DNA of 64,000 bases from Micavibrio sp. (GTDB taxonomy: Bacteria; Pseudomonadota; Alphaproteobacteria; Micavibrionales; Micavibrionaceae), in assembly GCA_012960155.1 (NCBI GenBank), contig DUBU01000013.1, positions 65,377-129,376 of the forward strand. The letters run 5' to 3'. Made by a program: the position numbers and the translations under genes. The notes beneath the pieces are model-generated. The model did not search any database. It had not been told where the DNA came from and saw only the letters and a program-made list of their open reading frames with translations. Every line of letters starts with the position of its first letter. Position 1 is the first letter of the stretch. Shown one piece after another: positions 24,800-33,878 of the stretch.

Positions 24800-25333
24800 C
24801 AACTACTTAATAAAAACGCTTGAATTTACATAAAATTTTATGTAAAATTTAATTATAGGGTCGGAACTGAGAGAGCAAGTTGTGAGGAAGGACCCTAAAT
24901 CGCAGCAAAAAAAAAATTAAGCGAGTTTTGCCAAACGGCGGCACAAAAAAGAAATAGAGCGAAAAAGGCCAAGAGGACAATTTTTTACATTGAGATGACT
25001 TAACTACAGATATTTGATTTTACCCTTTCCCTTTACCCTTTGACCGATCTGGTATCTGTTCCTTAAAACCGTTCAACTTAGTTGGCGGTTTCTTTTTTTG
25101 TGCAGGTTTTAACGGGTAATTTTGTTGCTTAAAGCGGATAGGAAATCCAACAATATTACGTAAACTGACGAGCTTGTGTAAGAATGGCTTAAATACGTGG
25201 TGTGCAGAAATAATTTGTCCTTTGTACAGTATGGGTATTATATAATGGTACTAGACCAAGAGTGAAATTATTGTTGCGTTGCAACGGGATAGACATATTT
25301 CCAAGCGGGCAAAATCTACAAGAAGGGTAAGTT
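24800..25333 (+). other. 534-bp intergenic region with palindrome, hairpin and terminator
   Basis: No ordinary gene is seen. From left to right there is a perfect 22-bp palindrome (24825-24846, centred on AAAATTTT), a two-part hairpin (TAGGGTC at 24856-24862 with GACCCTA at 24891-24897, and AACT with AGTT inside), a purine-rich stretch with A10, a pyrimidine-rich repeat of CCCTTT words (25022-25041), a strong terminator (25066-25099), and an AT-rich leader for the dehydrogenase gene. The terminator shows that something is transcribed in this gap, either the rluD tail or a small RNA. Confidence 0.6.
25066..25099 (+). terminator. Rho-independent terminator in the rluD-dehydrogenase gap
   Basis: AAACCG pairs with CGGTTT and, inside, CAACT with AGTTG, with small internal bulges; seven Ts follow. 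It is 267 bp after rluD, so it may end a separate small transcript. Confidence 0.8.
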
Positions 25334-26455
25334 ATGGACTATAAAGATCTGGAAACTGATTTTCTTAAAAATTTTGATGATAACAACGGTCACGAAAGAG
25401 TACGCCGTTTCGAATGCAAAGAGACAGGCCTGATTGCCTTTATCGCCGTTCATAATACGAACCTTGGTCCTGCCCTTGGCGGTTGCCGTATGTTCCCTTA
25501 CGAAACAGAGAATGATGCGATTAAAGATGTACTGCGTTTATCACGCGGTATGACATATAAAAACGCGCTTGCGGGTTTGCCTTTAGGGGGCGGTAAGAGT
25601 GTGATCATTGGTAACCCTCACCAGCAAAAAACGGAAGCTCTGATTAAGGCGATGGGGCGCGCTGTCGATACGCTTAACGGCAGTTACATTACTGCTGAAG
25701 ATAGTGGCACGAATGTTAAAGATATGATGCTGATGTCAGAGGAAACAGATTATGTTATGGGCCGTAAGGTCGAAAATAGTGATCTGGGCGGTGATCCGTC
25801 ACCTTATACAGCCTTTGGCGTATTTAGTGGCCTTAAGGCTACGTGCGCTGCTAAATTCGGTTCTGATGATTTGTCAGGCAAAACTGTTGCTGTGCAGGGT
25901 TTGGGCGCTGTCGGATATGATTTGTGCCGCCGTCTGGATGCAGAAGGTGCAAAGCTGATTGTTACAGATATCCAGCAGGCATCGCTTGACCGTGCGGTCT
26001 CCGAGTTTAAAGATGTTATAGTTGTTGAGCCTGATGCAATTTTTGATGCCGATGCTGATATCTTTGCGCCATGTGCGATGGGCGCTGCGATTAATGCCGG
26101 TACTTTGCCCCGTTTAAAGGCTAGCGTTATTGCAGGGGCCGCCAATAATCAGTTGGCAACACCAGCAGAAGAAAAAGGTCTGGAAGATAAAGGCATTTTG
26201 TATGCGCCGGATTACGCTATTAATGCGGGCGGTGTTATTGCGGTATGTTACGAGTATCTGCATCTGTCAGGCTCAAATCCGTTAGGTCACGAATTAACCA
26301 TGGAAAATATGAAATCCCATATCAGAGGTATTGCCGATACATTGGCGCGTATCTTCGAGATTTCTGAAAATCGCGGTATTTCAACGGCACGTGCAGCAGA
26401 CGAATTGGCTGAGCGTATTTTCATGGGTAGCGAGCAGGCAAGAGCGACAGCTTAA
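25334..26455 (+). CDS. Leucine/valine/phenylalanine dehydrogenase family (Glu/Leu/Phe/Val DH)
   Basis: The 373-residue NAD-dependent enzyme deaminates branched-chain or aromatic amino acids to 2-oxo acids. K76 in MTYKNALAG and K88 in LPLGGGKSVI fit the substrate-binding and catalytic lysines. EDSGTN and a GLGAVG dinucleotide fold follow. Length agrees with leucine dehydrogenase (about 360) and is shorter than glutamate dehydrogenase. The exact amino acid is uncertain. AAGGG lies before the ATG. It stands alone, so I infer a catabolic role. Confidence 0.88.
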   Translation: MDYKDLETDFLKNFDDNNGHERVRRFECKETGLIAFIAVHNTNLGPALGGCRMFPYETENDAIKDVLRLSRGMTYKNALAGLPLGGGKSVIIGNPHQQKTEALIKAMGRAVDTLNGSYITAEDSGTNVKDMMLMSEETDYVMGRKVENSDLGGDPSPYTAFGVFSGLKATCAAKFGSDDLSGKTVAVQGLGAVGYDLCRRLDAEGAKLIVTDIQQASLDRAVSEFKDVIVVEPDAIFDADADIFAPCAMGAAINAGTLPRLKASVIAGAANNQLATPAEEKGLEDKGILYAPDYAINAGGVIAVCYEYLHLSGSNPLGHELTMENMKSHIRGIADTLARIFEISENRGISTARAADELAERIFMGSEQARATA

Positions 26456-26460
26456 GCTTC

Positions 26461-28545
26461 TTACTCGATAATACTATTCCAATTATTAGCTATATGTCTG
26501 TATGACAGCGGTTCTGTCAGCTCGTAGAGAGGCATTGGCGTGTCTACAGACTGGCCTGTGTCGCGGCCAAACGGCTCTACTTTAATCCTTATATCACTGC
26601 TAACAGGCAGGTGCGGTATATTGCCAAGGGGCAGGCGCATTTTTAAGCCGCTAAATAGGTGTGTTTGACTGCCGAAAACATCAAAATCCGCTTGATCCGT
26701 TGCCGTGGCAAAGGCTTCTAGCGTCGCTCCATTATCAAAACGATGCTTCAAGGCTAAGGTTGCGCCTAGATCTTCAGCAAGATATCGACCAACGCGCGCC
26801 TGCAGGGTCATGTTAGTGCCCGGAATTTCATACCAAGCCTGTAAATGCCCCGTAAGCAGGCGGTCGCCGTTTAGTCCTAAATTCAGCTCTGTATATGGAT
26901 CGCGCTTTAGTGCCCACCAACCTTCTGCGCCTATGGCAAAGGTTTTGCCGAAGGGGCGATATAAGACTTCACCGCCTAAGCCTGCATACATTTCTTCCAG
27001 ATATCCCGCTTTTAGGCTGACGTGCAAATCAGGTTTTAGTGTGGTAAGCCAGCCTATATAGGAGCGTTCGACACTAAAAGTACGATCGGCGAAATCGTCT
27101 ATGTTACTGCGCACGGGCAAAGGACTTGGCAGGCGGAAATGGCGGATGCGATGAACGTTGTCTGTGACATCTATACGCGCACTGTTTTCCGTCCATAGTT
27201 TTTCGGTTAGCTGGCCGCGCTGTTCCAGCAGCAATCCTGTGCGATATAGAATGCCGTTATCGTCTTCGGAAAGGCTGAGCGCTTGTTCGGTAGCCACATT
27301 GAAGATGTGTTGATCCCATCCTAAAAAACGTCCGACAAGGCTGTCGCTGCTAAAATCGACAGGTTTGAACTCGGTGTTACGCCAGATCTCTTGTGGGCTG
27401 CCTTCATGGTAAGCCATTGCGCGTTCCAGATCACGGCGGTTCAAGATTATGCGCCTACTTTTTAGGCCGTATACACTTGGGGTGACGGATAAAGCCTCAA
27501 GATCAGGGCCTGCATGGTTGGCCATGTGGCGTGCTGCACGGCCAATAAATAAAGGGGATTGAATGCTGGGGTCAATCGGTAGCACAGCATTTACGGCATT
27601 GTCTGTTTTTGTGAAGTTATGTAGCTGTAATCCGTCGCGAATGGCTGATTTGCGCATCTCTCCCGTTAGAGGGATACCCGTGCGATAAGGGCGCATGATC
27701 GGCGGTTTATCTTTTTTACGGTTTAGGCCCGGCCATTTTTGTACAGGGCTGCGGAAGCTCATTGTCGCATATAGTTTTTTACCGCCGATAAGGGCTGCCC
27801 CCAAGTCTATCCAGGGTTTTGGTTGGTAGGTAAGGCCGAGTGACCAAGGATCCGGCGCTTCAAATCCATTCATTTGACTCTCTACGATATAGCGGTCAGC
27901 GCCCCAATCGGCTTTGAGGGATAAGCCTTCTAAGGGTGTAAAGTATTCTATGCCGGCAAAGAAACCTACATCTTCGCCAGTAAACCAATCATCCATCATG
28001 TTCGGGGTTTCGCCATCAAGCGTGCGGGCTTCGCCAAAATGGTTGCTGATAGATTTCAGGGGATTGCTGATATGGGCGGCACTGCCTAGACGCCCCCATG
28101 CAATACCGCCTGTGAAATCAAAGTCTTTATAGCCTTTGGACAAAGTGAGGGTTTCGCCTGCCATACGTTTGTGGCCTATTGCGGATTGCAGACCTAAGGC
28201 GATCTCTGGCCGGTATGCGTTTTCCTTGAGCAGGCGCAGCTTTAAGTCTACGCCCGGGAAGAAGCGGTCAGGATCGGAGAAGATATCGGATACCAGTGCC
28301 GTCTGGCGCAGTCCAACATAAAAAGGTTCGGCCAGTTGTATGCCAAGAGTGCCATGGATATACGGGTCGCTAGTGGAGGCTGAAAACCTTACAGTGCCCG
28401 TTTTTTCCATACGGGCGTTAGGCACGGTATTTAAGCCTAATGCCCCGTAAAGTCCTGCTGTAGGCGCGCGTTCTGCGACTGCAGTGTCGGCAGGATAGGA
28501 GGTTGCGGCTATTGCCAGTGTGATCTGACAGAGTTTTCGAAGCAT
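26461..28545 (-). CDS. YjbH-like outer-membrane beta-barrel protein (DUF940)
   Basis: The 694-residue protein has a signal peptide (about 1-25) and starts with PTAGLYGALGLNTVPNARM followed by alternating strands (TLGIQLAEPFYVGLRQT), ending in repeated barrel strands such as AGYLEEMYAGLGGEVLYR. This matches the YjbH/GfcD family, outer-membrane proteins tied to exopolysaccharide secretion. I use the ATG at 28545, which gives a proper signal peptide; a TTG seven codons upstream is less likely. The usual yjbEFG partners are not adjacent. It is convergent with the dehydrogenase gene, 5 bp away. Confidence 0.85.
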   Translation of the reverse strand: MLRKLCQITLAIAATSYPADTAVAERAPTAGLYGALGLNTVPNARMEKTGTVRFSASTSDPYIHGTLGIQLAEPFYVGLRQTALVSDIFSDPDRFFPGVDLKLRLLKENAYRPEIALGLQSAIGHKRMAGETLTLSKGYKDFDFTGGIAWGRLGSAAHISNPLKSISNHFGEARTLDGETPNMMDDWFTGEDVGFFAGIEYFTPLEGLSLKADWGADRYIVESQMNGFEAPDPWSLGLTYQPKPWIDLGAALIGGKKLYATMSFRSPVQKWPGLNRKKDKPPIMRPYRTGIPLTGEMRKSAIRDGLQLHNFTKTDNAVNAVLPIDPSIQSPLFIGRAARHMANHAGPDLEALSVTPSVYGLKSRRIILNRRDLERAMAYHEGSPQEIWRNTEFKPVDFSSDSLVGRFLGWDQHIFNVATEQALSLSEDDNGILYRTGLLLEQRGQLTEKLWTENSARIDVTDNVHRIRHFRLPSPLPVRSNIDDFADRTFSVERSYIGWLTTLKPDLHVSLKAGYLEEMYAGLGGEVLYRPFGKTFAIGAEGWWALKRDPYTELNLGLNGDRLLTGHLQAWYEIPGTNMTLQARVGRYLAEDLGATLALKHRFDNGATLEAFATATDQADFDVFGSQTHLFSGLKMRLPLGNIPHLPVSSDIRIKVEPFGRDTGQSVDTPMPLYELTEPLSYRHIANNWNSIIE

Positions 28546-28709
28546 TGATTTACAAATGAAATGCAAGCTACGAGTGTGGCTCGCGGATGAATACTTTTTT
28601 CATGGTAACACTTCCCAAACCCACAGTCTGTAATGGATATGCATTTGTATGCAGAAAACTTTGGTAAGGTTTTTGCTGTCACAATGGAGTTATAGTTTGG
28701 TGATTTTAG

Positions 28710-30404
28710 GTGGTGGGGAACTTCGCGGTGGCTGTCTTACTGACACAAATAATAATTCTGATATTGATCGGTGGTCTTGCCGCTTGTGCAGCTATGATAT
28801 GGCGCCAGAAGCAAGCGTTAGCATCAATGGTGACGTATAACTATCTTGAAGATGCTATTGAATCTACACCAATGGGGTTTTTGTATTTTGATAGCCGCGA
28901 TCAACTACGCAAGACGAATGCAATGGCGCGTCAGATGTTGCCGTGTTTGAAAGATGGTGATTGTCCTCTTAAAACAGTCGATGCCTTTCTGGATTTTGTG
29001 TTCGCCAATCGCTACAGCAAACGCTTCGGAAACGAGCTACAAAGCAGTTCGTATCAAGAGCATGTCTTTACGCATGATTTCATGGAGGCTATGGCTTATG
29101 AGGAGCGCATTTATCTGATGCAGGCCAGTCATTCTCAAGGGGCGGCGCTGGTTGTATTCTTAACAGATGTCACAGATATCAGGATGCGCGAGTTACGCTT
29201 TCAGCAAACACAAAAGCTTGAAGCTTTAGGCCGTCTTGCGGGTGGTGTGGCGCATGACTTTAATAATTTGATTTCTATCGTCGATGGTTATTCGCGCATG
29301 ATTGATAAATGCGCGCATGAAGACCCTGAAAAGGTGGTCGAGTATTCGCAGCGTATTCGTAAAGCCGCAGAACGAGGCGCGGGTTTAACAAAACAGATGC
29401 TTCTTTTTGGTCAGCATAAAATGGTTGAACCCAAGCCTATAGACCTTGCTGAGGTGCTGTCTCAGTTGGGGGACTTACTTGAGCCTATTCTTGATAAGAG
29501 CACCATCTTATCTCTGGATTTTGAGAGAGGTGTGCGGGTGAATTGCTCGCATGATGCCATGACGCAGATCCTGATGAATCTAGTCATTAATGCACGAGAC
29601 GCACTTCCAGAAGGCGGCCGTATTAAGGTAACCACTCAAACAGTTAACCAAAAGTCATTACCGTCACATTTCATTGGGACAAATAAAGGCCGTAACTATG
29701 TTTGTATTTCTGTTTCGGATAACGGGACGGGGATTAGTGGGCAGGTAAAGCCCCGTATGTTCGAGCCTTTCTTTACGACCAAGTCACAAGGGCAGGGTGC
29801 GGGGCTGGGGCTATCAATGATATATGGTCTTGTAAAGGAAATGAGTGGTTTTATCGATGTTGAAACCGAAGAGGGACAGGGCACGACAATGCGCCTCTAT
29901 CTACCTGTTTGCGTCGATAAGAGGAAGAATGATGTTACTGCTGATCTCGATGGAAACGAAACTTATCGTTTCGAAGGCTATACGGTAATGTTGGCAGAGG
30001 ATGAGCCTGATTTGCGCGCCTTGATGAAAGAGGCGCTAGTGGATATGGGGTTTGAGGTTTTGCTTGCAGAAAATGGTAATCAAGCTTTGGTACAGCAGGA
30101 TGATTTTCAAGATGATATAGCGTTTTTGATTACTGATGTGGTTATGCCAGAGCTAAACGGTATTCAGCTGGCAGATTTGTTTTCTGCGATCAGGCCGGAC
30201 ACACGCATTATTTTCTTAAGCGCTTTTCCTGCTAATGGGTCGCTATCAAAACTTGAGGTGCCTGAAGGCGCTAATCTTTTGCCTAAGCCCGTTGATGTCA
30301 AAAGGCTGGGGCAATTAATGCATGATTTGCTGAATGATAATGGTGAGGTTGTTAATACTAACTGTGGGGATGATGAATCATGGGCGAACTCTTATCAGGG
30401 TTAA
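28710..30404 (+). CDS. CckA-like hybrid histidine kinase
   Basis: The 564-residue protein has one N-terminal membrane segment (about 9-30), a PAS-like region (about 45-155), HisKA with H182 in GGVAHDFNNLIS, an HATPase domain (NLVINARDAL, DNGTGI, GAGLGLSM) and a C-terminal receiver with D476 in LITDVVMP. The HDFNNL type of H-box plus receiver is that of CckA and related alphaproteobacterial kinases. I do not name it cckA because it has only one membrane segment and one PAS-like region. GTG start. It overlaps the next response regulator by 25 bp, so the two likely work together. Confidence 0.88.
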   Translation: MVGNFAVAVLLTQIIILILIGGLAACAAMIWRQKQALASMVTYNYLEDAIESTPMGFLYFDSRDQLRKTNAMARQMLPCLKDGDCPLKTVDAFLDFVFANRYSKRFGNELQSSSYQEHVFTHDFMEAMAYEERIYLMQASHSQGAALVVFLTDVTDIRMRELRFQQTQKLEALGRLAGGVAHDFNNLISIVDGYSRMIDKCAHEDPEKVVEYSQRIRKAAERGAGLTKQMLLFGQHKMVEPKPIDLAEVLSQLGDLLEPILDKSTILSLDFERGVRVNCSHDAMTQILMNLVINARDALPEGGRIKVTTQTVNQKSLPSHFIGTNKGRNYVCISVSDNGTGISGQVKPRMFEPFFTTKSQGQGAGLGLSMIYGLVKEMSGFIDVETEEGQGTTMRLYLPVCVDKRKNDVTADLDGNETYRFEGYTVMLAEDEPDLRALMKEALVDMGFEVLLAENGNQALVQQDDFQDDIAFLITDVVMPELNGIQLADLFSAIRPDTRIIFLSAFPANGSLSKLEVPEGANLLPKPVDVKRLGQLMHDLLNDNGEVVNTNCGDDESWANSYQG

Positions 30405-30790
30405 AGGTATTGATTGTTGAAGATCAGCAGGATGCCAGATCTATGCTGCGGCATATGCTTGGCGAGTTGGGTATAAATCAGATTTTTGAAGCGCATGATG
30501 GTCGTGAAGGGCTACGGTTCATGGATTCGGCCTTTGATTTCGTAGATATGGTGATCTGTGACTGGAATATGCCTTCAATGACGGGTGTTGAATTTCTAAG
30601 GCAGCTGCGTACGGCCGATGGTTCGGTGCCGTTCTTGATGGTGACTGGTCGCGCCGATATGGATTCAGTTGTAGAGGCCAAGTCTGCAGGCGTTACGGGC
30701 TATATCCGTAAACCGTTTTCTCATCGAGAGTTGGAGGCAAAGCTGCGTATTATTCTGGCGAGAGCTGCAAATGAAGAGGCCAATTCTTAA
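30380..30790 (+). CDS. CheY-like single-domain response regulator
   Basis: The 136-residue receiver has acidic residues E14-D15, phosphoacceptor D61 in VICDWNMPSMTGVEFL, the T-G in FLMVTGR and K in YIRKPFSHRELEAKL. It has no output domain. Its gene overlaps the hybrid kinase by 25 bp, so it is the natural partner: either phosphate acceptor or sink. It could bind flagellar or other protein targets, as CheY-type regulators do. Confidence 0.9.
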   Translation: MGELLSGLKVLIVEDQQDARSMLRHMLGELGINQIFEAHDGREGLRFMDSAFDFVDMVICDWNMPSMTGVEFLRQLRTADGSVPFLMVTGRADMDSVVEAKSAGVTGYIRKPFSHRELEAKLRIILARAANEEANS

Positions 30791-30868
30791 AACGCCTTTG
30801 CATTCTTTTAATAAATTCATTATATAAACAAATAGTTGTTTTAATTACGAAGTGTAAAAATAAGAAGT

Positions 30869-31087
30869 ATGGCCAAAGAAGACCTTCTAGAATTTAAGGG
30901 TGTTATTACAGAGGTTCTGCCGAACGCAATGTTCCGTGTGAAGCTCGAGAATGATCATGAAGTGCTATGTCACACAGCGGGTAAAATGCGTAAGAACCGC
31001 ATCCGCGTATTGGCAGGCGATGTTGTGGTTGTTGAAATGACGCCTTACGACCTCACCAAGGGCCGCATTATCTACCGTGAAAAATAA
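30869..31087 (+). CDS. infA: Translation initiation factor IF-1
   Basis: The 72-residue protein ([20 protein letters not shown]...) is a single S1-like OB fold and a clear IF-1. It binds the ribosomal A site during initiation. It precedes maf and an RNase E/G gene, an order conserved in many Alphaproteobacteria. The maf GTG start overlaps its 3' end by 11 bp. Confidence 0.98.
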   Translation: MAKEDLLEFKGVITEVLPNAMFRVKLENDHEVLCHTAGKMRKNRIRVLAGDVVVVEMTPYDLTKGRIIYREK

Positions 31088-31655
31088 GCTGATACTTGCT
31101 TCCGCATCGCCGCGGCGTCTGGATTTGCTAGCGCAGATCGGGATAAAGCCTGATTCCGTTATACCTGCTGATATTGATGAAGCGCCGCTGAAGGCTGAAT
31201 TGCCGCGTCAGCTGGTTGAACGTCTGGCGATCAGCAAAGGGCAGGCTATTGCCGCAGATCATAAAGATGCCTTTATCCTATCAGCAGATACGATTGTCTC
31301 TTTAGGGCGCCGTATTTTGGGTAAACCTGCAGATCTCCAAGAGGCCGAGCAATATTTGAAAACGATGTCAGGGCGTCGCCATACGGTTATTGGCGGTATT
31401 GCTGTTATCGCGCCTTCAGGCCAGACCGTAAGCCGTGTTGTTGAGACTGTCGTCCAGTTCAAGCGTTTAAGCGATCTGGAAATTAAAGACTACCTTGATA
31501 GTGGAGAGTGGGAAGGCAAAGCTGGTGGCTATGGCATACAAGGCTGTGCCGAGGCTTATATTAAATCTATTAGGGGTTCATATTCCAATGTGGTCGGACT
31601 ATGTCTTTATGATACAATGCAAATTCTGAACGGTCTGGGGTTCAAAAAATCCTGA
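31077..31655 (+). CDS. maf: Maf-family nucleoside triphosphate pyrophosphatase
   Basis: The 192-residue enzyme starts [19 protein letters not shown] and has [16 protein letters not shown] and [11 protein letters not shown], all hallmark Maf motifs. Maf proteins hydrolyse dTTP, UTP or modified nucleotides and act as house-cleaning enzymes. The GTG start at 31077 overlaps infA. Which Maf subgroup it belongs to is uncertain. Confidence 0.93.
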   Translation: MKNKLILASASPRRLDLLAQIGIKPDSVIPADIDEAPLKAELPRQLVERLAISKGQAIAADHKDAFILSADTIVSLGRRILGKPADLQEAEQYLKTMSGRRHTVIGGIAVIAPSGQTVSRVVETVVQFKRLSDLEIKDYLDSGEWEGKAGGYGIQGCAEAYIKSIRGSYSNVVGLCLYDTMQILNGLGFKKS

Positions 31656-31679
31656 TCATCGATTGGGGAAGGGTAAGTT

Positions 31680-32909
31680 TTGGATATTCTGATAGAGGAA
31701 ATGGGCGGTGGCGTCTGGGTAGCAGCTTTGGAAAAAGGCATGCTACAGGGGCTGGAATTTGACCCGCCCGGCGAAGAAGTGCGCTGGGGCTCTATCTACT
31801 GGGCGAAAGTTGCCCGTATCGATAAGGCGCAAGATGCCGTCTACGTGAATCTTGATGGTGATAATATTGGCATCCTTTATAACGCTGACGTCCGTATCAA
31901 GGATGGTGACGGCGGGTATAAAAAAGGCGGCGACAAAGATATCGGTAAATATCTGCAACCCGGTGAAATGATTGCTGTACAAGCCAAGAGCGGTTTTCTG
32001 CCAGATGAAGATATGCCGTTTGCCAAAGCTGGTAGTAAATCCCCGCGTGTGAGTATGAATATTACATTGCCAGGGCGCTATTTGATTTACTCGCCGATGG
32101 AAAAAGAAAATCGTATTTCTCAGCGTATTAAAGAAAAAGCCCTGCGCGAGCAAATGCACAAGATGCTGGATTCGTTAACGGGCACACATGGCTGTATTCT
32201 GCGTGCTTCCGGTGCGAATACACAGACAGATATGCTGGTGCGTGAATCCAAGATTTTATCGGCTATGTGGGGGCAGTTGCAGGAATATCTGACCGGTGAT
32301 GCGCCACAGCTGATTATGGACGGTCCTGATGCCATTCAAAGAACACTGTCTGATCAGGCAGCTTCACGTATTGATCACATCGAGGTGACAACGCTTGATC
32401 ACTATCAGATGGCCGAGGAGTGGTGCGATATTTATGCGCCTGATCTGGTCACGAAGATTCAGCCCGTCGAAATGGAAGGGGCGACGCAGGACTTTGCGCT
32501 GTTCGATCACTATGACATCGTTCCGCAAATCGAAGGTTTGTTCCATCCTTACGCAATACTGCCGAATGGCTCTACGATTGTTATTCAGGAAACTTCCGCT
32601 CTTACAGCGATTGATGTGAATACGGCCGCGGACAGCCGCGGGCATCTCGCTGTGAATCTGGATGCGGCCAAAGAGATCGCAAGACAGATCCGTGTGCGTA
32701 ATTTAGGCGGCGCAATCATTATTGATTTTCTGAAAATGAAAAACGAAAAAGAGCGCAAGGAGCTGAAAGAGGCTCTGAGTAAGCATTTTAATAACGACCC
32801 TTGCACAGTGCAAATTCATGGCTGGACAGGTCTTGGTATGATGGAAGTTTCTCGCGGGCGCCGCACACCGCCGCTTCAGGAACGTTATGAGAGCATGGTC
32901 GGTGAATAG
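31680..32909 (+). CDS. Ribonuclease E/G family protein
   Basis: This 409-residue protein has an S1-like segment (about 40-110), and the catalytic acidic residues appear in LTAIDVNTAADSRG and AIIIDFLKM, as in RNase E/G. It lacks the CxxCxG zinc link and the long C-terminal scaffold of RNase E, so it is a short RNase G-like form. The start is TTG at 31680, with GGGTAAG upstream. It follows maf by 24 bp, so the infA-maf-rng group is one operon. Confidence 0.88.
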   Translation: MDILIEEMGGGVWVAALEKGMLQGLEFDPPGEEVRWGSIYWAKVARIDKAQDAVYVNLDGDNIGILYNADVRIKDGDGGYKKGGDKDIGKYLQPGEMIAVQAKSGFLPDEDMPFAKAGSKSPRVSMNITLPGRYLIYSPMEKENRISQRIKEKALREQMHKMLDSLTGTHGCILRASGANTQTDMLVRESKILSAMWGQLQEYLTGDAPQLIMDGPDAIQRTLSDQAASRIDHIEVTTLDHYQMAEEWCDIYAPDLVTKIQPVEMEGATQDFALFDHYDIVPQIEGLFHPYAILPNGSTIVIQETSALTAIDVNTAADSRGHLAVNLDAAKEIARQIRVRNLGGAIIIDFLKMKNEKERKELKEALSKHFNNDPCTVQIHGWTGLGMMEVSRGRRTPPLQERYESMVGE

Positions 32910-33012
32910 ATCGTGCGTAGCTTTGTAAAAAAGCGCATTTTATCCTAGACAGCTTGCGTGGTTTCTTTTATAAGCGCATATCGTACAGTCTAAAAAGACA
33001 TTTACACGGTAC

Positions 33013-33088
33013 GCCCTGGTAGCTCAGTTGGTAGAGCAGAGGATTGAAAATCCTTGTGTCGGTGGTTCAAATCCGCCCCAGGGCACCA
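33013..33088 (+). tRNA. tRNA-Phe (GAA)
   Basis: A full 76-nt cloverleaf with acceptor stem GCCCTGG/CCAGGGC, anticodon stem AGGAT/ATCCT-type with loop TTGAAAA, anticodon GAA, GGTTCAAATCC T-arm and encoded CCA. Confidence 0.96.
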
Positions 33089-33209
33089 CTTTCCCCCCTA
33101 GTAACATTATTTTATATTGGCGCAGGCATAGTTGCTATTCCAGCATATGAAACTATTATTCAGTGTTGTTCGTATGTGACACCACAGTAATAAATATGAA
33201 GGTTTGACC

Positions 33210-33878
33210 ATGGGCGTTAATGCAGATGATATAAAGCGGTTACAGGCAAAGATAATTGAGATGACTCCGGCCGCCTCGAAGGGGGAGGGGCTTGTTTGTT
33301 TTGATCATGATGATGCCGAGAAGCTAGCTGCTTGTTTGGAAGAGCTTAGTGAGTGGCGCCGCCACGATGAGGATGAGCGCGCACATGGCCCGCACCGCAT
33401 TATTATCGAAGGGTATTCTACTGAAAGCATCCATCATGCGTTTGCCGATGCGCTGCAGAAAACGTCTTGCTACCATTCGCAGCTACATGATGTATCGATA
33501 ACTGTTTTAGGCATTAAAGAGCTCAAAAAGGGCGGTTATCGTGCGACACTAGAAGTTCATATCACACCGATGACTATGACTGATATTGAGCATCCTGATA
33601 ACGAGCTTGAGGAACGCCAGAAGAATTTCAAAAACGAATATGAGAAACGCAAAAAAGATCATGAGGAGCATTTAAAGCATTTGATGCATGATCATTTCTT
33701 AGATGAATCGGGGATTACGCCGGATATTCCTGATCATATTATGATGCGTGTTGATGATGCGACACTGCTAAATATGATGATTGAAAAGGAATTTTTTAAG
33801 GCAGGACATGAATTAAGGCCTGATTTGCAGCAGGGCAGAGACATTCGGATCAACTTGCTTCATCCCGAGCCTAAGTAA
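33210..33878 (+). CDS. His- and acid-rich hypothetical protein
   Basis: The predicted 222-residue cytoplasmic protein is rich in His, Asp and Glu (ECLEELSEWRRHDEDERAHG-like region, then a long coiled coil around residues 130-155 with EKRKKDHEEHLKHLMHDH). No catalytic motif or known family is recognised. I use the ATG at 33210, which has GAAGG upstream. It is convergent with recQ, with adjacent stops. The metal-binding look of the His-rich coil is only an impression. Confidence 0.7.
   Translation: MGVNADDIKRLQAKIIEMTPAASKGEGLVCFDHDDAEKLAACLEELSEWRRHDEDERAHGPHRIIIEGYSTESIHHAFADALQKTSCYHSQLHDVSITVLGIKELKKGGYRATLEVHITPMTMTDIEHPDNELEERQKNFKNEYEKRKKDHEEHLKHLMHDHFLDESGITPDIPDHIMMRVDDATLLNMMIEKEFFKAGHELRPDLQQGRDIRINLLHPEPK

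Noticed and set aside
25215..25246. TTGTCC/TTGTAC with TATAAT upstream of the dehydrogenase gene as a sigma-70 promoter
   Set aside because: The TATAAT at 25241 is good, but the -35 candidates lie 20 or 13 bp away and not about 17, so I did not list it as a feature.
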